Below are positions 6,566 through 14,662 of a stretch of 64,000 nucleotides of DNA, in pieces. Source of the DNA: Lysinibacillus pakistanensis. GTDB lineage: Bacteria > Bacillota > Bacilli > Bacillales_A > Planococcaceae. The translations under genes were made by a program, and so were the position numbers. The stretch is taken from contig NZ_CP126101.1 in assembly GCF_030123245.1 (NCBI RefSeq), positions 3,470,501 through 3,534,500 on the forward strand, read 5' to 3'. Numbering within the stretch: position 1 is the first letter of the stretch; every line of letters starts with the position of its first letter. Below the pieces are notes generated by a model. It was not told the DNA's origin. It searched no databases and worked only from the letters and a program-made list of their open reading frames with translations.

Positions 6566-6745
6566 ATGGGATACTTTGGTAATGTAGGTAATTATAATAG
6601 TTGTTGCAACGGCTATGGTAATGACTATGGCAAGGGTTATTGCATGGACTATGGTAAGGATAATAGTTCAACATTCGTGTTAATCGTTGTTCTATTTATA
6701 CTTCTAATTATTGTTGGCGCTACTTTCATGCAAAAAGATTATTAA
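6566..6745 (+). CDS. YjcZ-family sporulation membrane peptide, 59 aa
   Basis: 59 residues. The Gly/Tyr/Asn-rich head is longer than usual and carries CC and single Cys residues (NYNSCCNGYGNDYGKGYCMD). It is followed by a hydrophobic helix (FVLIVVLFILLIIVGATF) nearly identical to that of the 35-aa paralogue at 1101-1208. AAAGGAGAGG precedes the ATG. Family identity is recognised. The Cys-containing head is unusual and could allow disulphide crosslinking at the spore surface, which is inference. Confidence 0.75.
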   Translation: MGYFGNVGNYNSCCNGYGNDYGKGYCMDYGKDNSSTFVLIVVLFILLIIVGATFMQKDY

Positions 6746-6892
6746 TATTTATATTTTTTTAGTGTAAAAAATGAAAAGAAGGTTAGTGCCTTCATTATTG
6801 GCAACTATAAATAATTCCCATAACCCCTTCTACAAACTATCATAATAGTGGTGTATTGCTAATCTATCAGCCGTATACACTTCTGATATGAC

Positions 6893-6926
6893 CAAAGGGT
6901 CGCCCCCAGCCTGGCGACCCTTTTAT
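6893..6926 (+). terminator. Strong intrinsic terminator
   Basis: AAGGGTCGCC and GGCGACCCTT form a perfect 10-bp GC-rich stem followed by T residues, about 150 bp after the YjcZ-type gene. The 5' side (GTATACACTTCTGATATGAC) is weakly like the other terminator leaders of this region. Confidence 0.75.
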
Positions 6927-6954
6927 AATTTCTTCATATTGTTCATTAGTTTAC

Positions 6955-7110
6955 TGTAGCGTGTTACGATGCTACGCCTTTTTTATTTCACAGGCAATTC
7001 ACTATACATATATAGCTATCACGACATATTAATAGTAATGTAAAGCTAATTTAGCTTACACCTCCGAATCTTGTTACTAAGGGGCACTTCTATCCCAAGT
7101 GACCCTTTTG
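6955..7110 (+). ncRNA. Divergent third copy of the structured RNA element
   Basis: Shares the order of elements of copies A and B but little primary sequence: a GUAGC/GCUAC hairpin, then CCTTTTTTATTTCACAGGCA (compare CTTTTTTAATGTATAGGTA), then a GTAA-GCTAA/TTAGC-TTAC hairpin, then CTCCGAATCTTGTTACT and a GGGGCACTT/AAGTGACCC terminator. Membership is inferred from the shared order and the conserved TTGTTACT block before the terminator. Confidence 0.3.
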
Positions 7111-7284
7111 TAGTTACTTTACTCAAAAGTACCCTATAGGATTGACTTCGCTCTAGAAACAACATGGCTAATTATAAGTATTGAAAAAATAATATTTACT
7201 ATATCTCCACTCCACCTTCCTTATTGTCTAAACAACTGTATTCGATATGAATAAAATATTATATAGAAAGGAGGTGAATATAAA

Positions 7285-7674
7285 ATGGCATCATTTGAAA
7301 TTGGCTCGAGAAGTCTTTTCAATTTTCGAAACGAACGCTTTTTCCTATTAGTTGAGGATGAAATTACAGTGCCAGATAAAGGTGTGGAGATTGATCCAGT
7401 TAATATCTATGAGATTGACCAACAAACTTTCAATTTTATCAGAGATGAAGGAGATACACCTATAGTTGTACCACGTTTTAACCTTCCTCCTGTACCACCT
7501 GGATTTGAATTAGAACGAAAATGTATTTTTACAGTTGATAATGCATACTTTGTAATCTATGATTTAGAAAATGGAACTGATACCAATGTTTTATTAAGAA
7601 TCAGTGCAGCTTTATTTAACTCATTGAGAAATTCTGGTGTTCGTGAATGTATTCCTCAAAATTTCATTAACTAA
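7285..7674 (+). CDS. Hypothetical 129-aa protein
   Basis: 129 residues, rich in Phe, Asn, Asp and Pro, predicted mainly beta (FEIGSRSLFNFRNERFFLLV, then a Pro-rich VVPRFNLPPVPPGFE, then CIFTVDNAYFVIYDLENGTD). An AAAGGAGGTG ribosome binding site gives a strong start. No signal peptide or membrane span. It sits among spore-type genes with its own terminator. A spore-associated role is possible from context only; the family is not recognised. Confidence 0.6.
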   Translation: MASFEIGSRSLFNFRNERFFLLVEDEITVPDKGVEIDPVNIYEIDQQTFNFIRDEGDTPIVVPRFNLPPVPPGFELERKCIFTVDNAYFVIYDLENGTDTNVLLRISAALFNSLRNSGVRECIPQNFIN

Positions 7675-7704
7675 ATGTTATTGCCCTTTTAAATGTAAGG
7701 GTAC

Positions 7705-7742
7705 AAAACAAGCGACCAATTTTATTGGCTGCTTGTTTTTTT
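7705..7742 (+). terminator. Terminator of the 129-aa gene
   Basis: AACAAGC-ACCAA pairs with TTGG-GCTTGTT across a short loop and is followed by seven T residues. Confidence 0.75.
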
Positions 7743-7859
7743 GAAGGTATTTATGCATGTTTAACACTTCAAAATTAAACGATTTAATTATTACTAGACA
7801 ACAAATCAATTATCTTTATTCATAAATTCCCCTCCGTTTTACTGCACAAAATCTTTCAA

Positions 7860-8288
7860 CTAAAGATTAGACATATCATCTTTTAACCACTCTTCATTTT
7901 TTCCATCATCATAGCCAAAGTCTGTTACAGTGCCTTGTGTGCCTTGTGTGCCTTGTGGACACCACTTATCGCATGTGCCATCTACTTGAACTGTATTGTT
8001 GTATTCACCTGTTACAAAGCAACCAAAAGCAAAATGACCACAAGTCCAGCAAACTTTTTCACACATTTTTATCGCTGGCATATCTTTAACACAGCCACGA
8101 TAAACAACCAACTGAATTTCATTAATTTTTATACCGCAATCACCATGTAGGTGAAATCGTGTATGTTGTTCATCTTGCTTTACTGTTACATATACGGCAT
8201 CTGAGCTTTTCTCGATTACTTCCAAACAAGCAAAGCATTCATGCTCTTTATGTGTTTTTACCATTTTCCTTTTGATGACTTCTAACAT
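7860..8288 (-). CDS. Phage-type zinc-binding protein, 142 aa
   Basis: 142 residues. CFAC near residue 18, several His residues at about 42-48 (HTRFHLHGDC), CWTCGHFAFGC at about 80-90 and CDKWCPQG at about 106 together suggest one or two zinc sites. A GTQGTQGT stretch comes from a tandem TGTGCCTTG repeat (7932-7955). GGAGG precedes the ATG. The gene is preceded on the same strand by a short frame and decayed fragments (8301-8900), so it looks like the intact end of an eroded phage operon. Biochemical role unknown. Confidence 0.5.
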   Translation of the reverse strand: MLEVIKRKMVKTHKEHECFACLEVIEKSSDAVYVTVKQDEQHTRFHLHGDCGIKINEIQLVVYRGCVKDMPAIKMCEKVCWTCGHFAFGCFVTGEYNNTVQVDGTCDKWCPQGTQGTQGTVTDFGYDDGKNEEWLKDDMSNL

Positions 8289-8300
8289 GCTTTACCTCCT

Positions 8301-8453
8301 TCATTCCCTTGCCGCTTCTTGGTCATTTATTAGATTGCTATTTATAAATTTGTAGCAATAATGTATATTACGGAACAATTCTTCAAATTCCGTTGTTTTT
8401 TTGACAATGAAAAATTTCGCGTCACGTGTAATCTGCATATCTTGGACTTGCAT
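8301..8453 (-). CDS. Short phage-like reading frame, 50 aa
   Basis: Reads MQVQDMQITRDAKFFIVKKT and onward to a stop 12 nt before the next gene, whose GGAGG site lies in the gap. The spacing implies a former operon. It may be the 3' remnant of a longer gene: protein-like sequence continues upstream in other frames. Confidence 0.35.
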   Translation of the reverse strand: MQVQDMQITRDAKFFIVKKTTEFEELFRNIHYCYKFINSNLINDQEAARE

Positions 8454-8900
8454 TGTTTGTCCATCTTGCAAATTTTTAATTGTTCAAATATACAATCATT
8501 GCTTTCAATACCTATGTCGGAATCGAAGATACTCAGTTATACAATCGACATTACCTAATACCCCTTACGCTTCATTTTTACTTTGTAGCGTTTATGTGAA
8601 ACTACTGTAGCCGTCATACGTGCCATCAATATCAACAATTACTGATTTACTCAAAACCTTACGCACAATGCCTCTGCCAATATTTCTTTAGTTTTTTAAT
8701 CTTCCCATTCATTGGCATCTCCTATTTTTGCTTTTGCCATAACAATCATCCTTCCTTGACGTTGGCTTAAATTAAGTGCTGCTAAATAATCGACAGCAAA
8801 GCCATTACCCGATTTCACACGTTCGCAATTTTCTCTAAAGAACTCTAGTGAGATTTAGTACCTCGCCCACCTTAATTTTCATATGCCGCTTCTAATTTGG
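8454..8900 (-). pseudogene. Decayed phage-like gene fragments
   Basis: Several minus-strand protein-like fragments in shifted frames: MKIKVGEVLNLTRVL at the upstream end, then SLEFFRENCERVKSGNGFAV running through LAALNLSQRQGRMIVMAKAK to WED and a stop, then IVDIDGTYDGYSSFT, then VVSHKRYKVKMKRKGY. Each is broken by stops or frameshifts. They are consistent with the remains of two or three small phage or plasmid genes. No family is assigned. Confidence 0.4.
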
Positions 8901-9039
8901 AGGCAACTAATCTGTAATACTTTGTCAATTATGCTTGAATGTTCATTCATTTTTATTTTTGTATTTTGTCATTATTATAAAATTTCCCTTAAAAAGAAAA
9001 AGCAAAGAGTATGAAAAAGCGTTAACATGTTTAAAGGAG

Positions 9040-9530
9040 GTTATAATCGTTTAGGGAGGGAAGTATCAGTCAAAAGGATTAAATCTTTCAAAAACGTGAT
9101 CTTCAGGACAACTAGAGGAAATAGAAAGCGAAATTATTAGATTGCGTTTAGAAGAAAAACAATGCCAAAACAAGTGATGCCTTTGTTACAATACACAGCA
9201 CCTTTTAAAGAGATGCATCAAGTACGCTATGTGGAACTCAAGCTTTTCAGAACTAGATAGCCAAGTAATTTTAACTGATTTTCGCATTTTAATGGCATCA
9301 CACATACCTTTGCATACAAGCCTCTTTTACAAATAAAACTGCTCCAACACGGATACAGTACTGAAATTATGAATGTACCCTACTGGATCTTTTGAAAGAA
9401 AACGGTCCCACTACATGTGTTGATCTGCAAAAAGCTACTGAAACATTTCCTTGATGGAATCTATTAAGGGAATTAGAGGATTTGCCATTGTTGTTATTTC
9501 CGTTTCTACAAAAAATTCACTAGCGCACAA
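9040..9530 (+). pseudogene. Multiply frameshifted unidentified gene
   Basis: Fragments follow one another in order but in different frames: QLEEIESEIIRLRLEEKQ, MPLLQYTAPFKEMHQVRYVE, SFSELDSQVILTDFRILMAS and HIPLHTSLFYK, LDLLKENGPTTCVDLQKATE, and WNLLRELEDLPLLLFPFLQK. At least three frameshifts and two stops separate them. An AAAGGAGG site lies upstream. It is a clear relic of one protein-coding gene, but I do not recognise the family. Confidence 0.5.
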
Positions 9531-9668
9531 TTAATTATTTTTTGATTTGGCTAGGCTTATCTTAATGATTAGTATTTATCCTCTATATTTATACGACCCA
9601 GCATACTAAACTTTTATATAAGCGTGTGAAGGTGGTCTTATTTTAAATCAAACATTTTTTAGTCCCAT

Positions 9669-9996
9669 ATCAATTTCGCCTTGGCGTAATTGCGTCCGGA
9701 TTTTGAATTGTGCGCACAATTCATTCCTTTGAAAATCCGTGACATCCGCCGGAGGCTTTGGGCCAACAGATGTTTTTTGTGCGAAAGCGTAAGCGGCAGC
9801 AACATGATGTTGGTCACTCAGGCGTTTTCACAGGAAGTGAAGTTCTTAGCCTGAGTTCCTCTATTTCAGTAGGTGTTTGGACTCCCACTGAAAAGGAACC
9901 AAAATCGCATTCATCTCTCCACCTGTAGAGGTGGGAGTCTTCTGTATCTGCCGCTATGCTTTCGATACAAAAAACATTTGCTGAATGAAGATAAAA
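9669..9996 (+). repeat. Dispersed hairpin repeat, longest copy
   Basis: Begins ATCAATTTCGCCTTGGCGTA and ends near ACATTTGCTGAATGAAG. It contains a perfect 18-bp palindrome (GAATTGTGCGCACAATTC), GGATTTT/AAAATCC arms, CATCCGCCGGAGGCTT, and an inverted pair of about 35 bp (9760-9795 against 9950-9985, sharing TTTTTTGTGCGAAAGCG and its complement). A CTCCACCTGTAGAGGTGGGAG hairpin follows the Pro/Thr-free middle. Truncated or variant copies occur at 30398, 31671, 41609 and 42219. It codes for nothing visible and may be a non-autonomous mobile element. Confidence 0.6.
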
Positions 9997-9997
9997 A

Positions 9998-10037
9998 AAT
10001 AGTAGTACAAACCTTGGCCATGATTTGCACTACTAAT
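9998..10037 (-). terminator. Terminator of the first paralogue
   Basis: On the minus strand AGTAGTGCAAA pairs with TTTGTACTACT, followed by a U run. Confidence 0.75.
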
Positions 10038-10074
10038 ATTTTTATTTGTTGTGTTTCTCAAAAATTTAAAACTA

Positions 10075-10851
10075 TTAAGGGCTAGTAGGAGGAGTAAGTC
10101 CTAGAAGAACAGGAGTTATTACACTACTGCCAGCACCAAGGCGGACTTGTTGAACTTGTAGTACTTTTACAGTCAGATCCAGTACGATTTTTTCACGTAA
10201 TGTGCTGAATGTACCTTCAGGTGACGTCATAATTGGCGAAAAATCAAGCTCAAAGAAGTTCGCTGCTACTAATTCTCCAAATGGTTGTTCATTATATTTA
10301 ACAAGATTTTGGAAGAAAGCCTTATCCAATCGAGCGTCCATTTGCGTAGCTTCATTCAGGAAGTTCGCTTCAGCAAACTCGGAAATGCCTAAGATTGGAG
10401 TAGTGCCTCCAGGTGTTTGTGGGAAAATAAGCTCTGTAAAACCAGAAAACGCAACATCGGCAATTCTATCTCGAAGTGCCCCATTACATGCTGACGAAGC
10501 ATATTCGATATTTTTACGAATATGTCCTGCTACAAATAATTTAGCTCTTGTTACTCTAAAAAAGTCAGTGCCCGCAATACGTGCAAAGCTCACTGGAACC
10601 AATTTAACTTGATTTAGGAATACATTTTTTTTCACTCTTTTGATTTCAGTTGCTGCAGGAGAAAGCGTAATATCTGACTCCACAACGATTTGAAGTGTTG
10701 GTTCTGCAAGTACAACTGGAACTTTAATTGTTGGAGTCGTAAGTGGTGTAGCAACTACTGGAGTAATTTCACTAGTTAATGGGATTTGTTCAGTTGATGC
10801 TACCGGACAAGGTTCGAATTGACTAACTTGATTATCTAATTGTTCACTCAA
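10075..10851 (-). CDS. Spore-surface-type protein with SPOCS/DUF3794-like repeats, paralogue 1
   Basis: 258 residues with a Thr/Pro-rich head, then a beta-rich core. IKVPVVLAEPTLQIVVESDI and VKKNVFLNQVKLVPV resemble the SPOCS (DUF3794) domain of spore-associated proteins. FFRVTRAKLFVAGHIRKNIE and REKIVLDLTVKVLQVQQVRL follow. No signal peptide, consistent with mother-cell assembly on the spore. The start is TTG at 10851 with GAGGG upstream. From 10145 to 10570 it matches paralogue 3 (12706-13512) with a single mismatch. A CATATTCTA box and a short palindrome precede it, and a terminator follows. Domain naming is from memory, moderately certain. Confidence 0.65.
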   Translation of the reverse strand: MSEQLDNQVSQFEPCPVASTEQIPLTSEITPVVATPLTTPTIKVPVVLAEPTLQIVVESDITLSPAATEIKRVKKNVFLNQVKLVPVSFARIAGTDFFRVTRAKLFVAGHIRKNIEYASSACNGALRDRIADVAFSGFTELIFPQTPGGTTPILGISEFAEANFLNEATQMDARLDKAFFQNLVKYNEQPFGELVAANFFELDFSPIMTSPEGTFSTLREKIVLDLTVKVLQVQQVRLGAGSSVITPVLLGLTPPTSP

Positions 10852-10903
10852 AAAAATTCCCTCTTTTCATTTTTTTAGTATTAAAGAGCGCTCTTTATAT
10901 AAC

Positions 10904-10912
10904 TAGAATATG
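10904..10912 (-). promoter_or_regulatory. Candidate SigE/SigK -10 box, paralogue 1
   Basis: Minus-strand CATATTCTA fits CATANNNTA. An AAAGAGCGCTCTTT palindrome (10883-10896) would sit at the start of the mRNA. The identical box is found before paralogue 3. Confidence 0.5.
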
Positions 10913-10993
10913 TAGCGGTTATATCTATACATGGACGTATATACTAGTATTTTACTGATTTTTAAAAAGGGTTTTGAGCTAACATATAAGATT

Positions 10994-12364
10994 TCAATTA
11001 TCCTCTAGACTCTTGTTTGCCATACTAACCTGTATTTTCTGTACTTGAAACATATGAATGATTAAATCTAATACTATATTTTGGCACAATTGATTTGAAT
11101 GAATAAATTCTTTATTTTGTACAGGTATTTCATCCCCGGTATGAGAACTTATATACTCAATATTCTGATGAATATAACCTTCTATAAATAAATTCCCATT
11201 TAATGCTGTACATGTACCATTACCTAATGATTTGGAAAAACGATTAGGTACGAATCTACAATTGGTTAGTACTACCTCACTCGAGATATCTTTAACCTCC
11301 ACAATTCCTTTTTCAAATATAATAAATTCTTCGAGACATATTTCGATTTTATATTCCCCAACTACAACTGGAACTCTAATATGCATAAAATCTTCGGTAC
11401 TGTACGAATGATTATTTACTCCACCTTTTTGAATTGATTGTGAGTTATGTAAGGAGACTACAACTGATTTTGGCAGATTATTTTTCTGATTATTTTTAGG
11501 ATGGATATCTGTTTTCATTAAACATACAATTTTATTAATTTTTGAGCGAGCCAATCGACAATCCGGCTGCTCAGGATAATCCGTTATAGTATGAAATAGC
11601 TTCGTTTCAAATTGGGGAATTAGTTTATTGTTTAAATCAAGAAATTCAAATGTATTTTGAACATTTTCACCACAGATAGGAGCATGGAGAAAATCATTAA
11701 TTTCAACATATGTAGAAAATGAGCTTTTTTGGGTTAAAGAACATACTTCTCCTTGCACAGGCTCAGGAAAAGGTGGAGAAAGGTTTTCCCCTTCATCATT
11801 TTTATTCTCACCATTGGATTCAGATTGACTGAATATCTTATGATTAGGGTCTACTTGAGATGTTAAATTCGGTTCTTCTACAGAATTCATTTCCTCTGTC
11901 TCTTCGGGATCAGGGAGAGCATGGACATCTTCCCCATCATTAATTTCTAGAGGAATAAGTAGTCCATGATTTGAATCTAAATTGGTTACTAAATCTAGAT
12001 CTTTCACTGGATTCATTTCATCATCTATTTCAGTATCGGAAAAATGATCGATTTCTTCCTCAATATCCGTTTCTAAAGGAATAAGTAATGCTAAATTCAG
12101 CTCTTCCACTGGATCCAATTCATCAACCTCCACGTTATCAGGAGGGGGATTGGTTTCTTCTTCAACATTATTTCTTGAAGAAATTAGTAATTCATGGCTA
12201 GATTCTTCCCCATTTCTGGTATCATCTAATTTTTTTGTATCATCATTTTCACCACATGCAGAATCTAAATGAGATGGTTTAGTTTGATACGTCCAATTCG
12301 TGTATTTATTTTGCTTGGAGGATACTTCCTTCATCCCTCTAAAGTTAATCCATGGAGTTTTCAT
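10994..12364 (-). CDS. Acidic divergent member of the spore-surface paralogue group
   Basis: 456 residues. The N-terminal half (about 30-200) is very acidic and internally repetitive (for example NPVKDLDLVTNLDSNHGLLI against DPVEELNLALLIPLETD), and probably disordered. The C-terminal third carries the core elements of the flanking paralogues: IRVPVVVGEYKIEICLEEF, LTNCRFVPNRFSKSL, LFIEGYIHQNIEYISS and QNIVLDLIIHMFQVQKIQVS. It therefore appears to be a relative in which the core was partly replaced by an acidic extension. GGGAGTG lies just before the ATG. Spore-surface placement is inferred from its relatives. Confidence 0.55.
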   Translation of the reverse strand: MKTPWINFRGMKEVSSKQNKYTNWTYQTKPSHLDSACGENDDTKKLDDTRNGEESSHELLISSRNNVEEETNPPPDNVEVDELDPVEELNLALLIPLETDIEEEIDHFSDTEIDDEMNPVKDLDLVTNLDSNHGLLIPLEINDGEDVHALPDPEETEEMNSVEEPNLTSQVDPNHKIFSQSESNGENKNDEGENLSPPFPEPVQGEVCSLTQKSSFSTYVEINDFLHAPICGENVQNTFEFLDLNNKLIPQFETKLFHTITDYPEQPDCRLARSKINKIVCLMKTDIHPKNNQKNNLPKSVVVSLHNSQSIQKGGVNNHSYSTEDFMHIRVPVVVGEYKIEICLEEFIIFEKGIVEVKDISSEVVLTNCRFVPNRFSKSLGNGTCTALNGNLFIEGYIHQNIEYISSHTGDEIPVQNKEFIHSNQLCQNIVLDLIIHMFQVQKIQVSMANKSLEDN

Positions 12365-12587
12365 TCGTTCACTCCCAAAAAATGTTTTGACAAATAAGGT
12401 GTATTGGTCGATAATTCCTCATTGTTCTATATATTAAGGATTTGAGTTCTACTTCATAATATAACGCGTATTCTTTTCACTGTACTTATTATTACAATTC
12501 ATACTATGCTTAACTTTTACTTTTGTCACTGAGCACGTTGTTTCACACGGCAATTTAAAAATTGAAAAAGAAAAAAATTTTTAATAG

Positions 12588-12633
12588 CAAAAAAGGCAGT
12601 TGAAAATTCGACTAAATCGAACTATCGACTGCC
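12588..12633 (-). terminator. Terminator of paralogue 3
   Basis: On the minus strand GGCAGT pairs with ACTGCC across a long loop, followed by a run of U residues. Confidence 0.6.
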
Positions 12634-12705
12634 AACTCAAATATTGGATTTTTATGCGTACCCTTAAATGACCCTTATCTATTTTGATTCTCTAATAATT
12701 AAAGA

Positions 12706-13512
12706 TTAACAAGGATCAGTAGTTGGATTAATAGGAGGATTAATAATAGGACTAACTGGAGGAGTAAGCCCTGTAAGAACAGGAGTTATTACACTGCTAC
12801 CAGTGCCAAGGCGAACTTGTTGAACTTGTAGTACTTTTACAGTCAGATCCAGTACGATTTTTTCACGTAATGTGCTGAATGTACCTTCAGGTGACGTTAT
12901 AATTGGCGAAAAATCAAGCTCAAAGAAGTTCGCTGCTACTAATTCTCCAAATGGTTGTTCATTATATTTAACAAGATTTTGGAAGAAAGCCTTATCCAAT
13001 CGAGCGTCCATTTGCGTAGCTTCATTCAGGAAGTTCGCTTCAGCAAACTCGGAAATGCCTAAGATTGGAGTAGTGCCTCCAGGTGTTTGTGGGAAAATAA
13101 GCTCTGTAAAACCAGAAAACGCAACATCGGCAATTCTATCTCGAAGTGCCCCATTACATGCTGACGAAGCATATTCGATATTTTTACGAATATGTCCTGC
13201 TACAAATAATTTAGCTCTTGTTACTCTAAAAAAGTCAGTGTTGCCAATACGTGCAAATCTAACCGGTACTAATTTAACTTGATTGAGGAATACATTTTTC
13301 TTCACTCTTTTGATTTCAGTTGCTGCAGGATTAAGCGTAATATCCGACTCCACAACGATTTGAAGTGTTGGTTCTGCAAGTACAACTGGAACTTTAATTG
13401 TTGGTGTCGTAAGCGGTGTAGCGACTACTGGAGTAGTTTCATTCGTTAATGGAATTTGTTCAGTTGATGTTACCGGACAAGGTAGCATTTGATTTTCTAA
13501 TTGTTCACTCAA
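12706..13512 (-). CDS. Spore-surface-type protein with SPOCS/DUF3794-like repeats, paralogue 3
   Basis: 268 residues, with the same architecture as the protein at 10075-10851: Thr/Pro head, IKVPVVLAEPTLQIVVESDI, FFRVTRAKLFVAGHIRKNIE, REKIVLDLTVKVLQVQQVRL. Its C-terminus is extended by a Pro/Asn/Ile repeat (SPIINPPINPTTDPC) ending in Cys. The start is TTG at 13512 with GAGGG upstream. The core DNA is almost identical to paralogue 1, while the head and tail have diverged, a sign of gene conversion or very recent duplication. It has its own promoter box and terminator. Confidence 0.65.
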   Translation of the reverse strand: MSEQLENQMLPCPVTSTEQIPLTNETTPVVATPLTTPTIKVPVVLAEPTLQIVVESDITLNPAATEIKRVKKNVFLNQVKLVPVRFARIGNTDFFRVTRAKLFVAGHIRKNIEYASSACNGALRDRIADVAFSGFTELIFPQTPGGTTPILGISEFAEANFLNEATQMDARLDKAFFQNLVKYNEQPFGELVAANFFELDFSPIITSPEGTFSTLREKIVLDLTVKVLQVQQVRLGTGSSVITPVLTGLTPPVSPIINPPINPTTDPC

Positions 13513-13561
13513 AAAAATTCCCTCTTTTCATTTTTTTAGTATTAGGGAGCTCTCCTATCGT

Positions 13562-13570
13562 TAGAATATG
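13562..13570 (-). promoter_or_regulatory. Candidate SigE/SigK -10 box, paralogue 3
   Basis: Minus-strand CATATTCTA, identical to the box before paralogue 1, again followed by a palindrome (AGGGAGCTCTCCT, 13544-13556) at the likely mRNA start. Confidence 0.5.
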
Positions 13571-13737
13571 TATCAATAATATCTATGTATGGACGTTATA
13601 CTTGTTTTTTTCTATATTTTAATAAAAGGGTTTTTTGTTAAATTTTATCTATATTCTAAATTTTCACTTATTTTCACATCATGTTTTGCGCAATATTACT
13701 GACTCAAATTCTAGTAGGACCCTATATTATATAAAAG

Positions 13738-13776
13738 TGAAAAAACCACTTAAAACAGTTTTTTAAGTGGTTTTGC
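13738..13776. terminator. Bidirectional terminator after rsmE
   Basis: AAAACCACTT and AAGTGGTTTT flank a short loop, with A and T runs on both sides. It would end the heat-shock operon transcript. Confidence 0.7.
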
Positions 13777-13843
13777 CCATGCCTCATCTTTTTGCCAATA
13801 CGGAATATAACATATTCTCACTTTTGATAAGGCGGCATTTCTT

Positions 13844-14581
13844 TTATTCAAATTCATAGGATATTGCAGACAGTGCATAAAGTGGCGCTGTTTCTGCTCG
13901 TAAAATTCGGGGTCCTAAAGACATCGTTTGGGCTCCAGCTTGCAACAGAGCATCCGCTTCTTTTCTAGCAATGCCGCCTTCTGGACCAAAGATAATAAGA
14001 ATTGAATTCGATTTTTTATCGTAAGCGTTTTTTAGCTTTTCCGCAAATCTCGTACGTTTTATAGATTTGGCATCTTCTTCATCTGCGATAAAAACGGCGT
14101 CAAAATTGCTCACCTGATTTACTAGCTGCTTAAAAGAAATTGGTTCATAAATTTCTGGTATATGTGTACGATGAGATTGTTCAGCGGCTTCTTTTGCAAT
14201 TTTTTGCAGACGCTCTTGCTTTTTTACCCCCTTCTTTTTATCCCATTTTACAATGGAACGCTCTGCTTCAAACGGCAATAAGGCAAACATGCCAAGCTCT
14301 GTAGCTTTTTGTGTAATAAGCTCTAATTTATCACCTTTTGGCAATCCACAGGCAACTGTAACTTGAACAGGTAGCTCAGGAGAAGGAATTATCTCCCCAG
14401 TAGGCTGTATAACTACCCCATCTCCTTCAAAGGCTACAATTGTACAGATGTGGGCATTATCTTGTGCCACTACTACAATTTTGTCACCTTCCTTCATTCG
14501 CATTACTCGTTCAATATGATGTGCATCTTCTCCACTAATTCGTGCTTTTTCAATAGAGGTTTCAATAAAATAACGCTGCAT
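13844..14581 (-). CDS. rsmE: 16S rRNA (uracil-1498-N3)-methyltransferase
   Basis: 245 residues from ATG 14581, chosen because GAAAGGA lies 9 nt upstream; the ATG three codons earlier abuts that site. The protein has the N-terminal PUA-like RNA-binding part (RYFIETSIEKARISGEDAHH) and a C-terminal SPOUT methyltransferase core with the knot signatures IIFGPEGGIARKEAD and SLGPRILRAETAPLYALSAI. RsmE methylates U1498 of 16S rRNA in the 30S subunit, using SAM. It is the last gene of the hrcA-grpE-dnaK-dnaJ-prmA-rsmE order seen in B. subtilis, separated from prmA by a hairpin. Confidence 0.95.
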   Translation of the reverse strand: MQRYFIETSIEKARISGEDAHHIERVMRMKEGDKIVVVAQDNAHICTIVAFEGDGVVIQPTGEIIPSPELPVQVTVACGLPKGDKLELITQKATELGMFALLPFEAERSIVKWDKKKGVKKQERLQKIAKEAAEQSHRTHIPEIYEPISFKQLVNQVSNFDAVFIADEEDAKSIKRTRFAEKLKNAYDKKSNSILIIFGPEGGIARKEADALLQAGAQTMSLGPRILRAETAPLYALSAISYEFE

Positions 14582-14608
14582 GGTACACATTCCTTTCTAT
14601 AAAGAAGA

Positions 14609-14654
14609 GAAAACGCCAAATCACAAGCACTCGGCTCACGATTTGGCGCTTTCT
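14609..14654 (-). terminator. Hairpin between prmA and rsmE
   Basis: GCGCCAAATC pairs with GATTTGGCGT around a roughly 17-nt loop and is followed by TTTTC on the minus strand. It may attenuate rsmE relative to prmA. Confidence 0.6.
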
Positions 14655-14662
14655 CAGTCCAT

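Noticed and set aside
1..9000. Intact prophage
   Set aside because: Only a phage-type regulator, a zinc protein and decayed fragments are present; no structural, lysis or integrase genes.
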